NCBI GenBank assembly: GCA_018433975.1
Contig: JAHDQE010000099.1
Coordinates: forward strand, 1-44,141
Length of the DNA: 44,141 bases
Direction: 5' to 3'
Source: Ornatilinea sp.
Lineage (GTDB): Bacteria > Chloroflexota > Anaerolineae > Anaerolineales > Anaerolineaceae
Below the pieces are notes generated by a model. That model saw only the letters and a program-made list of their open reading frames with translations. It did not search any database and was not told where the DNA came from. Below are positions 36,032-42,495 of the stretch, piece by piece. Within the stretch, counting starts at the first letter, position 1. Each line of letters opens with the position of its first letter. Both the position numbers and the translations under genes were made by a program.

Positions 36032-36589
36032 TTAAGCCCATTCTGGCGGCCTAACAATCATCGTTTTCTCAGATAAATTCACTTTCAGAATTACCGATTC
36101 TAACGCGGGGAGAAGTGTCTCTTCACCGGAGGGGAAAAGAACAACATAAACATCATTGGATCCAGTTGTTAAAATTTCTACAAGTTTTCCTTGCAAATCA
36201 CCCGCCTCATCGAAAACTGTAAGGCCAATCAACTCATGCTGATAATATTCACCATCGGGTAATTTAGGCGATGAGGAAGCTTCTGCATATACCAGGACAT
36301 TCCGATACAACCCCGCTTGATCTCGATCATCAATCCCATCAAATTTAACTAAAAGAGAATCCTGATGCCACCTACAGTTGGTCAAAGTAAATTTTTTATA
36401 CTTTTCTCCAACCAGTAATACTGTCGGGGGATCAAATCTTTCCGGAAAGTCCGTCAGAATATCCATCAGTATTTCCCCCAGTACACCATGTGGTTTTCTC
36501 AAACGCCCAACAACTAAGTATACAGGCTCGCCCGATTTGGGCGAGCCCGCATAGCCACCTGATTGCCTGTCAGGAGAGTTTAATCCCAT
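36032..36589 (-). CDS. rimM: 16S rRNA processing protein RimM
   Basis: 185 aa from the ATG at 36589. VVGRLRKPHGVLGE is the RimM amino-terminal motif. The PRC-barrel half follows (YYQHELIGLTVFDEAG, then LLPALESVILKVNL). It assists 30S maturation. The conserved domain is preceded by about 25 extra residues rich in Gly/Ser/Pro, encoded across a perfect inverted repeat (36525-36547). A TTG two codons upstream (36595) overlaps the khpA stop and is less likely. No strong ribosome site is visible; coupling to khpA, 2 bases upstream, is probable. Confidence 0.92.
   Translation of the reverse strand: MGLNSPDRQSGGYAGSPKSGEPVYLVVGRLRKPHGVLGEILMDILTDFPERFDPPTVLLVGEKYKKFTLTNCRWHQDSLLVKFDGIDDRDQAGLYRNVLVYAEASSSPKLPDGEYYQHELIGLTVFDEAGDLQGKLVEILTTGSNDVYVVLFPSGEETLLPALESVILKVNLSEKTMIVRPPEWA
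36525..36547. repeat. Perfect inverted repeat inside the start of rimM
   Basis: GGCTCGCCC (36525-36533), a 5-base spacer, GGGCGAGCC (36539-36547). A 9-bp GC-rich hairpin would form in the mRNA about 45-65 bases after the rimM start codon, in the non-conserved extension. Confidence 0.85.
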
Positions 36590-36591
36590 CT

Positions 36592-36828
36592 TCAATTTGG
36601 CTCTACAACATCGAGAGAAACTTGCTTTCCCTCTCTGGCAGCAGCAACCCGCAAAAGAACACGGGTAGAGTTCGCCACACGACCACCCTTGCCGATAACT
36701 CTTCCCATATCTTCTTTCGCAACATGAAGTTCTAACCGGACTTTATTACCAGCTCGCTCTTCAGTAACCATCATTTCAGAAGGACTTTCAACAAGAGCCC
36801 CAGCAATATATTCAACTAACTCCTTCAC
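36592..36828 (-). CDS. khpA: KH-domain RNA-binding protein KhpA
   Basis: 78 aa, a single KH domain with the GxxG loop in VIGKGGRVAN. Small KH proteins (YlqC/KhpA) sit between rpsP and rimM in many bacteria and bind RNA together with KhpB/Jag. The start is GTG at 36828, with AGGA in AAGGAAA about 7 bases upstream. It lies 49 bases after rpsP. Confidence 0.93.
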   Translation of the reverse strand: MKELVEYIAGALVESPSEMMVTEERAGNKVRLELHVAKEDMGRVIGKGGRVANSTRVLLRVAAAREGKQVSLDVVEPN

Positions 36829-36877
36829 AGTTTTTCCTTTCCTTGACTAGAAATATCTTTTTATGCCAGGGAACCGA

Positions 36878-37237
36878 CTACTTGCTCACCTCAGAATCAC
36901 GGCGAGTTCTTGGATCGACATTTTGTTTTCCATACACTTCTTTTGCCTCTTGCAGCAAAACATCAACCGATTCACCATTTTTGTAGCGGGCAAATCGATC
37001 CATCAGACCAACCAGATTGAAGATTTTTACTACAGCATCACTGGGTTGAGCACCTTTGCTCAGCCAATCAAAAATCCGGTCATCCTTAAGTTCTACTGTC
37101 GAAGGCTTTGTGCGGGGATTATAATGTCCCAGGATTTCTAAAAACCGACCATCTCGTGGGCTTTCTTTATCAGCTGCGACAAGACGATAACTTGGTTGTC
37201 TCCGAGATCCAACACGTCGTAAACGAATTCGAACCAT
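36878..37237 (-). CDS. rpsP: 30S ribosomal protein S16
   Basis: 119 aa. It starts MVRIRLRRVGSRRQPSYRLV and contains DGRFLEILGHYNPR, the S16 signature. The carboxy tail (about 85-119) is longer than in E. coli (82 aa) and highly charged, as often in Chloroflexi. AGGAG precedes the ATG at 37237. It follows ffh by 122 bases; a TATAAT at 37308-37303 (minus) could give an internal promoter, but it lacks a -35 box. Confidence 0.95.
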   Translation of the reverse strand: MVRIRLRRVGSRRQPSYRLVAADKESPRDGRFLEILGHYNPRTKPSTVELKDDRIFDWLSKGAQPSDAVVKIFNLVGLMDRFARYKNGESVDVLLQEAKEVYGKQNVDPRTRRDSEVSK

Positions 37238-37359
37238 CGAGTATTTCTCCTATTACTTTTGTTAATTTTCTTTTCTTAAAATCTTTTTTATAAGATCATC
37301 TGATTATAAGACCAGTTGGGGGCGCGGAAGGATGCGCTACCAGCCCTTTATCAAACGAT

Positions 37360-38682
37360 CTATCCCAAAAAACGCGGCAAACCACGTTTGCCCGTTTTGC
37401 TAAACTGTTTTAACAATTTCTGCGTTTCTCGAAATTGTTTAAGCAAACGATTGACATCTTGAACTTCAGTGCCAGAACCCCGTGCAATACGCCTTCTACG
37501 GCTGGCGTTTAACACTTTTGGATTTCTTCGTTCCTCGAGCGTCATTGAACTAATTATAGCCTCAGTCATTTTTAATTGCTTTTCTGCACCATCAACCGAT
37601 ACCTTGCCTGCCATCTGGCTGACATTCCCGGGCATCATATCTAAAATTTGACTGATCGGCCCCATTTTTTTTACTTGCTTAATCTGGTCGGCAAAATCTT
37701 CCAGTGTAAACTGACCCGACAACATTTTGTCAGCATTTTCCCGGGCTGTGGTCTCGTCAAAAGCTTGTTCTGCTTTCTCGATTAAACCAATCATGTCGCC
37801 CATTCCCAGGACCCGCGTCGCCAATCTGCCTGAATCATAAAATTCAAGCGAATCGAGTTTTTCGCCAGTGCTGAGGAATTTTATAGGGACCCCGGTCACA
37901 CTTCGCACAGAAATGGCTGCGCCACCTCGGGCATCGCCATCCATTTTTGTGAGAATAAGTCCACTGATAGAAAGCGCGTCTCTGAAACCTTCGGCTACAT
38001 GCAGCGCTTCCTGTCCAATCATGGCATCTACAACCAACAGAACTTCATTGGGAACAACTTTTTTTGAAATTGCTTGAAGCTCTTCCATCAGGGCCTGATC
38101 AAGCTGTGATCGCCCGGCCGTATCAACAATGACAACAGTATTCCCACCCTTTTGAGCGAGGTTATAAGCTCGCTCTACCAATTTCGGCGGAGCCACATTC
38201 TCTTCATAATGAACCGGAACACCAATCTGCTCACCCAATGTTTGAAGCTGTTTTACCGCCGCTGGACGATATGGGTCAGCGGCAACCAACATCACACGCT
38301 CACCTTTCGCCCGAAGCGATTTTGCTAATTTGGCTGATGCAGTAGTTTTACCGGAACCCTGCAGACCTACCAGAATAATAACCCATGGTTTAGGGCCTGA
38401 GAGATTTAAAGGTTCTGCTTCACCCAGGGTAGCAATAAGTTCTTCATGAACAATTTTGATCACCTGCTGGGCAGGGTTCAAAGCCCGGGAAACCTCATGT
38501 CCGATAGCCCGGCTTCGAATTCGACCGACAAAGTCTTTTACGACACTGTAATGAACATCGGCCTCAAGAAGCGCAAGGCGAACTTCTCTTAAAGCACTAT
38601 CTACGTCCGCTTCAGATAATTTTCCTCTGCGTCGTAAATTTTGGAAGACTTGATTCAGGCGTTCTGACAGATTCTCAAACAA
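37360..38682 (-). CDS. ffh: Signal recognition particle protein Ffh
   Basis: 440 aa. The N domain begins MFENLSERLNQVF. The G domain has the P-loop GLQGSGKTT, ADPYRPAA, DTAGR and LTKMDGDARGG, and the M domain is methionine-rich (KKMGPISQILDMMPG) with RRRRIARGSG for SRP RNA binding. It targets nascent membrane proteins, fitting a genome with giant multipass proteins. The start is TTG (38682): the residues after it match the family amino end exactly and no in-frame ATG is nearby; no clear ribosome site is seen. It heads the operon to topA. Confidence 0.96.
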   Translation of the reverse strand: MFENLSERLNQVFQNLRRRGKLSEADVDSALREVRLALLEADVHYSVVKDFVGRIRSRAIGHEVSRALNPAQQVIKIVHEELIATLGEAEPLNLSGPKPWVIILVGLQGSGKTTASAKLAKSLRAKGERVMLVAADPYRPAAVKQLQTLGEQIGVPVHYEENVAPPKLVERAYNLAQKGGNTVVIVDTAGRSQLDQALMEELQAISKKVVPNEVLLVVDAMIGQEALHVAEGFRDALSISGLILTKMDGDARGGAAISVRSVTGVPIKFLSTGEKLDSLEFYDSGRLATRVLGMGDMIGLIEKAEQAFDETTARENADKMLSGQFTLEDFADQIKQVKKMGPISQILDMMPGNVSQMAGKVSVDGAEKQLKMTEAIISSMTLEERRNPKVLNASRRRRIARGSGTEVQDVNRLLKQFRETQKLLKQFSKTGKRGLPRFLG

Positions 38683-38718
38683 AAGGCAGCTCTACTCTAT
38701 ATCCAATACAAAAACCTT

Positions 38719-38737
38719 CCGACACCTTCGGCATCGG
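38719..38737 (-). other. Hairpin in the ffh mRNA leader
   Basis: In the minus-strand RNA, CCGAUGCC pairs with GGUGUCGG around the loop GAA, eight pairs including two G-U. The plus-strand complement would have two mismatches there, so the structure favours the ffh transcript. It lies at the 5' end of the predicted leader of about 58 bases. Confidence 0.45.
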
Positions 38738-38746
38738 CACCAAAAG

Positions 38747-38775
38747 ATTTTAGCCTGTATGGCTTAAATGGTCAA
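38747..38775 (-). promoter_or_regulatory. Sigma-70-type promoter of the ffh-topA operon
   Basis: On the minus strand, TTGACC (38775-38770) is a 5/6 match to the -35 box and TAAAAT (38752-38747) 5/6 to the -10 box, with a 17-base spacer. The start point would be near 38740, about 58 bases before ffh. Confidence 0.75.
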
Positions 38776-38912
38776 GGGAAATATATAGCAACCTTAATAG
38801 CAAAGCAGAACAAGACCGACAATAATCACATCGCAACTTTCTATTCCCGGTAGGGTTATATATTTGAATTGATGAAAACACTTAATTGAATTTGATTTTT
38901 AAGGAGATTAGT

Positions 38913-39770
38913 ATGGGAAAGATAGCCGTGGTAACGGACAGTACAGTTAATTTTCCCTCAGGATTAGTGAATGGCAAACCAATCTATTCTCTTCCTTTGC
39001 AGGTGATTTGGGATGATCATATTTACTTAGATGGTATTGATATCCAGCCCGAAGAGTTTTACACAAGGCTGCAAAGCTCCAAAACAATGCCTTCTACTTC
39101 TCAAGTAACACCACACGCATTTAAGGAAACTTACTCAAAGCTTTTGGATGCAGGATATGAAATTCTCAGTATCCATATTTCATCCAAATTATCCGGCACG
39201 CTCGATTCGGCCATGCAAGCAAAAAACGAATTTCCTGGTTCCAAGATCGAACTTTTCGATTCCGAATCTACATCAATGGGTTTGGGGTTTCAAGCTCTCG
39301 CAGCCTCAAAAGCGGCTGAAGAGGGCGCTTCATTGCAGGAGTGCATATCACGGGCAGAGTTTGTCCGCGCTAACACCGGTGTATTATTTGTCGTCAATAC
39401 GCTTGAATTCCTTCATCGCGGAGGGAGAATTGGCGGAGCAGCTGCTTTTTTAGGAAATGTATTCGATTTAAAACCGATTTTAGGATTGCAGGATGGAAAA
39501 ATCGAAGCTTTGGACAAAGTGCGCACAAAGAGCAAAGCTGTGCACAAGTTAATGGATATTCTTGAGAAACAGGTGGAAGGACACTCCAGCGTTCGCGTTT
39601 GCGCCCTTCACGCGAATGCTTCTACAGAAGCTGATATTTTACTTGAACGTATAGAGAAAAGGTTTGGCAAAACATTCATCTCGGAAACAATGAAAACGGA
39701 AGTAAGTCCTGTTATCGGAACACACACAGGCCCCGGAACAGTTGGGGTAGTTTTTGCTACGGATTTATAA
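38913..39770 (+). CDS. degV: DegV family fatty-acid-binding protein
   Basis: 285 aa from the ATG at 38913, which has AAGGAG (38901-38906) 6 bases upstream; a TTG at 38886 opens a longer frame but is not supported. Motifs: VTDSTVNFP, MPSTSQVTP, SIHISSKLSGTLDSA, FVVNTLEFLHRGGRIG and IGTHTGPGT. DegV proteins bind a fatty acid and serve as FakB subunits for fatty acid kinase FakA in many Gram-positives; no fakA is adjacent. It is divergent from ffh across a 230-base gap that holds the ffh promoter; no convincing promoter for degV itself was found. Confidence 0.93.
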   Translation: MGKIAVVTDSTVNFPSGLVNGKPIYSLPLQVIWDDHIYLDGIDIQPEEFYTRLQSSKTMPSTSQVTPHAFKETYSKLLDAGYEILSIHISSKLSGTLDSAMQAKNEFPGSKIELFDSESTSMGLGFQALAASKAAEEGASLQECISRAEFVRANTGVLFVVNTLEFLHRGGRIGGAAAFLGNVFDLKPILGLQDGKIEALDKVRTKSKAVHKLMDILEKQVEGHSSVRVCALHANASTEADILLERIEKRFGKTFISETMKTEVSPVIGTHTGPGTVGVVFATDL

Positions 39771-39794
39771 TTTTAAAGAAAAGCAAGAATCACA

Positions 39795-39824
39795 TTTACA
39801 AAAGACATAATTTCTGGATATAAT
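39795..39824 (+). promoter_or_regulatory. Promoter in the degV-DUF1015 gap
   Basis: TTTACA (39795-39800, 5/6) and TATAAT (39819-39824, 6/6) with an 18-base spacer. Transcription would start near 39831 and reach a terminator at 39931 after about 100 bases, so it would produce a short transcript unless read-through occurs into the DUF1015 gene at 40004. Confidence 0.65.
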
Positions 39825-39830
39825 CTGATC

Positions 39831-39960
39831 GTCAACACATTTTCAATTGCAAGACAGTTTGGAATGATCAGTGCACGTAAAAGTTTCTATCCTTGAAAAG
39901 ATGACCCGAAAATTCATAAGCTGGTTATTAAAAGGCGTTTATCAATAAACGCCTTTTTTA
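39831..39960 (+). ncRNA. Candidate small RNA or attenuated leader
   Basis: A segment of about 130 bases with its own promoter and a strong terminator, lying between degV and the DUF1015 gene. Two tiny frames lie inside (39864-39896, 10 codons; 39901-39948, 15 codons, the second preceded by GAAAAG). The second runs into the terminator stem, so a leader-peptide attenuator is possible. The sequence matches no RNA family I recognise. Confidence 0.4.
39931..39960 (+). terminator. Rho-independent terminator
   Basis: AAAGGCGTTTA (39931-39941), loop TCAA, TAAACGCCTTT (39946-39956), then a T-run. It lies 160 bases after degV and 44 before the DUF1015 gene. Confidence 0.88.
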
Positions 39961-40003
39961 TCAACAATACTCAATTTCTTTCCCAGGAGAAGGACAGCGA
40001 AAC

Positions 40004-41317
40004 ATGAAAACTTATCCAGGTATTGGCGTTCAAAGCGCAGAAATTTATTTACCCAAAACAGGAGTAGAACTAACAAAATGGGCAGTCATTGCCTGCGACC
40101 AATTTACATCGGAGCCCGAATATTGGGCCTCGGTTGAAAGCTTTGTCGGAGATAGCCCTTCTACACTTCGCATGATTCTTCCGGAAGTGTATTTAGGCCA
40201 ACCGGATCAAGAAAAACGCACAAAAGCCACTCAAGAAACAATGAAAGAATACCTTGAAACAGGAACTCTGGTACCCTTCAATGGGTTTATCCTGGTTGAA
40301 CGTACCGTAAAGGGAAAAGTCAGAAGGGGAATCATGCTTGCCCTGGACCTTGAACGATATGATTTCACAAAAGGTTCACAGAGTTTAATCCGTGCGACAG
40401 AAGGAACCATTATTGAACGGCTTCCTCCCCGAATGAAAATTCGAGAAGGTGCTGTCCTTGAACTTCCGCATATTCTCGTATTGATTGATGATCCGGAAAA
40501 AACAGTCATTGAACCGCTCCTCAAAGATCCGGATAAATTGCGCAAATTATATGACTTTGAGCTAATGCTTGGGAGTGGAGAGTTAAAAGGTTATCTTGTA
40601 GAAGATTCAAACCTTGAAGCTCAGGTTGTAAACGCACTGGAGACTCTCGCCGACCCGGATAAATTCCAGAAAAAATATGAAGTCGGTCCTGATCAAGGTG
40701 TACTTCTGTTTGCTATGGGAGATGGCAATCATTCACTGGCTACTGCCAAAGCAATCTGGGAAAAGATGAAGCCCTCGGTTGGCATGGATCATCCCTCACG
40801 TTATGCCCTGGTTGAAATCGAAAATATGCACGACGAAAGCCTTGAATTTGAGCCTATCCATCGTGTGCTGTTTAACATTCAAAAAGATATCAGCAAAGAC
40901 CTTAAGGCCTATTTTGGGCAGGACATCAATTTTGCAAAATGCGAATCCCTTGAAGAAATGGTGCAAATCGTAGAATCTTCTAAAGACGAGCAAATAATTG
41001 GTATGATCTCCAATGAAGGCGCCCAAACAATCCATTTTAAAAACCCTTCCTACAATCTCCCCGTTGGAACTTTACAGGCGTTTCTGGATGAATGGATGAA
41101 AAAAGGCGGCGCCGAAGAAATTGACTATGTTCATGGAAAAAATGTTGTCGCCAGACTTGGTTCAATGGAAAACAATTGTGGGTTTTATCTCCCCGCAATG
41201 GATAAAAGCGATTTATTCAAAACGGTGATTCTTGATGGCGCATTACCCCGCAAGACATTCTCAATGGGCGAAGCTAAAGAGAAGCGTTTCTACATGGAAT
41301 GTAGAAAAATAAACTAA
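40004..41317 (+). CDS. DUF1015 family protein
   Basis: 437 aa. The family core is plain: GDGNHSLATAKAIW (about 240-255) and the carboxy-terminal NCGFYLPAMDKSDLFKTV and FSMGEAKEKRFYMECRKI. The family is widespread in anaerobes and Chloroflexi and lacks an established reaction; no membrane helix or signal peptide is seen, so it should be cytosolic. The ATG at 40004 has AAGGA (39990-39994) 9 bases upstream. It is flanked by terminators, so it is probably expressed alone, possibly from the promoter at 39795 by read-through. Confidence 0.92.
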   Translation: MKTYPGIGVQSAEIYLPKTGVELTKWAVIACDQFTSEPEYWASVESFVGDSPSTLRMILPEVYLGQPDQEKRTKATQETMKEYLETGTLVPFNGFILVERTVKGKVRRGIMLALDLERYDFTKGSQSLIRATEGTIIERLPPRMKIREGAVLELPHILVLIDDPEKTVIEPLLKDPDKLRKLYDFELMLGSGELKGYLVEDSNLEAQVVNALETLADPDKFQKKYEVGPDQGVLLFAMGDGNHSLATAKAIWEKMKPSVGMDHPSRYALVEIENMHDESLEFEPIHRVLFNIQKDISKDLKAYFGQDINFAKCESLEEMVQIVESSKDEQIIGMISNEGAQTIHFKNPSYNLPVGTLQAFLDEWMKKGGAEEIDYVHGKNVVARLGSMENNCGFYLPAMDKSDLFKTVILDGALPRKTFSMGEAKEKRFYMECRKIN

Positions 41318-41332
41318 AAGGGTTACAACTTC

Positions 41333-41422
41333 AAAAAAGCTCTGCGAATTTTGAACTGCACCCAAAAAGTTGGATACTACCAACAGAAAGGAGTGCACTA
41401 CAATTTTTTGCAGAGCTTTTTT
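41333..41422 (+). terminator. Rho-independent terminator interrupted in its loop by an insertion
   Basis: A perfect 13-bp stem AAAAAAGCTCTGC (41333-41345) / GCAGAGCTTTTTT (41410-41422), with A- and T-runs at its base, just after the DUF1015 gene. The loop now holds 64 bases, of which 51 are an IS-end-like element flanked by ATTT repeats. Removing the element and one ATTT leaves a normal 9-base loop. The symmetric A/T runs could also allow termination in the other direction. Confidence 0.8.
41352..41402 (+). mobile_element. 51-bp MITE-like element with IS3-family-like ends
   Basis: It begins TGAACTGCACCCAAAAAG (41352-41369), a pattern I associate with IS3-family tips. The right end, read on the other strand, starts TGTAGTGCACTCC; the two ends share TGxAxTGCACxC and both run to GTTGG (left at 41369-41373; right at 41384-41380, minus). 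Direct repeats ATTT flank it at 41348-41351 and 41403-41406, the size of an IS3 target duplication (3-5 bases). There is no transposase. It could be a MITE or the abutted remains of a deleted insertion sequence. Confidence 0.6.
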
Positions 41423-41504
41423 ATAAAAAATCAGGAAAGTCATTCTGGTTGTATAATTATCCAGACTTACTCTCGATGATTACTGAAAAGGTTTGATTAT
41501 TGGA

Positions 41505-42389
41505 ATGCGGAAAAACTTGTTTTTTATTATTCTTACTATTCTCCTGACTTCCTGTAAAGCTGCACAGGTTGAATCCGTGGTTCCAACCGCCTCTCCTTTT
41601 AAGGAGACTGTTTCAGAACGCAGCACAGTAGAAACAATTGATGCGCCAATAGCAACCCCTGTAGTGTCTACTCCTACTCCTTCTGCAACAGCGTTATCTT
41701 TACAAGAACAATCTGATCTTTCAATTTGCTCCTGTTCACCAATTGAAGGCATCACATTAGAGGAACTCCCCGATATCATTTCTAACCCCTTTGAAATGCC
41801 GGATCTGGGCAAAGATGATGGACATCATGGCGTCGATTTTGCTTTCTACAGATACGGGGATCAGATTGGGATGAACGGGCTTACCGTAAATTCAATGCTT
41901 CCAGGTACAGTTGCAGCAATTATTCATGACAGACCACCTTACGGGAATACGGTCATCGTTGAAACCGCTTTGGAGAACCTGCCTCCCGACTTTCTGGCCC
42001 TGCTTAACCTTCCGGAAGTCCAACCGACCGTTGAACCTTTTTCTGCATTATATTGTCCTGAGACCAACTCATTACCAGCCTGGGATTACAATCAAAGATC
42101 GGTTTACTTGCTTTACGCGCACATGGAAAACGATCCGGTATTGAATATTGGCGATACAGTAAGCTGTTGCCAACCCCTGGGAAGTGTGGGAACCTCCGGA
42201 AACTCTGTCAATGAACACCTTCATCTGGAACTTCGCGTTGGTCCTTCCCAGGCCAGATTTAGCGCCATGGCACACTACGATAACGCTGCTACAGAAGAGG
42301 AATTGGCAAATTACTGTGCCTGGCGTGTATCTAACACTTTTCAACTGGTAGATCCAATGCAACTCATAAATCTTTTTCCATCAAACTAA
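41505..42389 (+). CDS. M23-family peptidase-like lipoprotein
   Basis: 294 aa from the ATG at 41505. A short signal peptide ends in the lipobox LLTSC (Cys17), followed by a Ser/Thr/Pro-rich linker (about 20-75). The LytM/M23 fold shows HHGVDF and HLHLELR, giving the H-x-G-x-D and H-x-H zinc ligands, with GNTVIVET and YLLYAHMEN between. About 45 residues inserted between those two strands, containing LPPDFLALLNLP, are unusual. It should cut peptide crosslinks of cell wall, or bind it, at the outer face. A TTG at 41493 gives a four-residue extension and is less likely. Several extra cysteines suggest disulfides. Confidence 0.88.
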   Translation: MRKNLFFIILTILLTSCKAAQVESVVPTASPFKETVSERSTVETIDAPIATPVVSTPTPSATALSLQEQSDLSICSCSPIEGITLEELPDIISNPFEMPDLGKDDGHHGVDFAFYRYGDQIGMNGLTVNSMLPGTVAAIIHDRPPYGNTVIVETALENLPPDFLALLNLPEVQPTVEPFSALYCPETNSLPAWDYNQRSVYLLYAHMENDPVLNIGDTVSCCQPLGSVGTSGNSVNEHLHLELRVGPSQARFSAMAHYDNAATEEELANYCAWRVSNTFQLVDPMQLINLFPSN

Positions 42390-42407
42390 TTCACAGCAGA
42401 GAGCAAT

Positions 42408-42437
42408 TTGACACAGCGGAAATAAAGAAGTTAAAAT
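42408..42437 (+). promoter_or_regulatory. Sigma-70-type promoter of the beta-propeller gene
   Basis: TTGACA (42408-42413, perfect) and TAAAAT (42432-42437, 5/6) with an 18-base spacer. The start would be near 42444, about 50 bases before the ATG at 42496. Confidence 0.78.
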
Positions 42438-42495
42438 GTCAAAGACCTGAAATAAATTTCTTTCCAAACAATTAACTTGTATCCAACATGATCAG

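Noticed and set aside
37238..37359. GCGC-containing imperfect hairpin between ffh and rpsP, considered as an S16 regulatory element
   Set aside because: Only four plus three pairs with an internal loop; no basis for a regulatory claim without comparative data.
38886..38912. Longer degV frame from a TTG start
   Set aside because: The ATG at 38913 has an ideal AAGGAG site inside this stretch, and the family begins there.
41452..41457. TATAAT before the M23 lipoprotein gene
   Set aside because: Perfect as a hexamer but without a -35 box at 16-18 bases and without an extended TGn, so not listed as a promoter.
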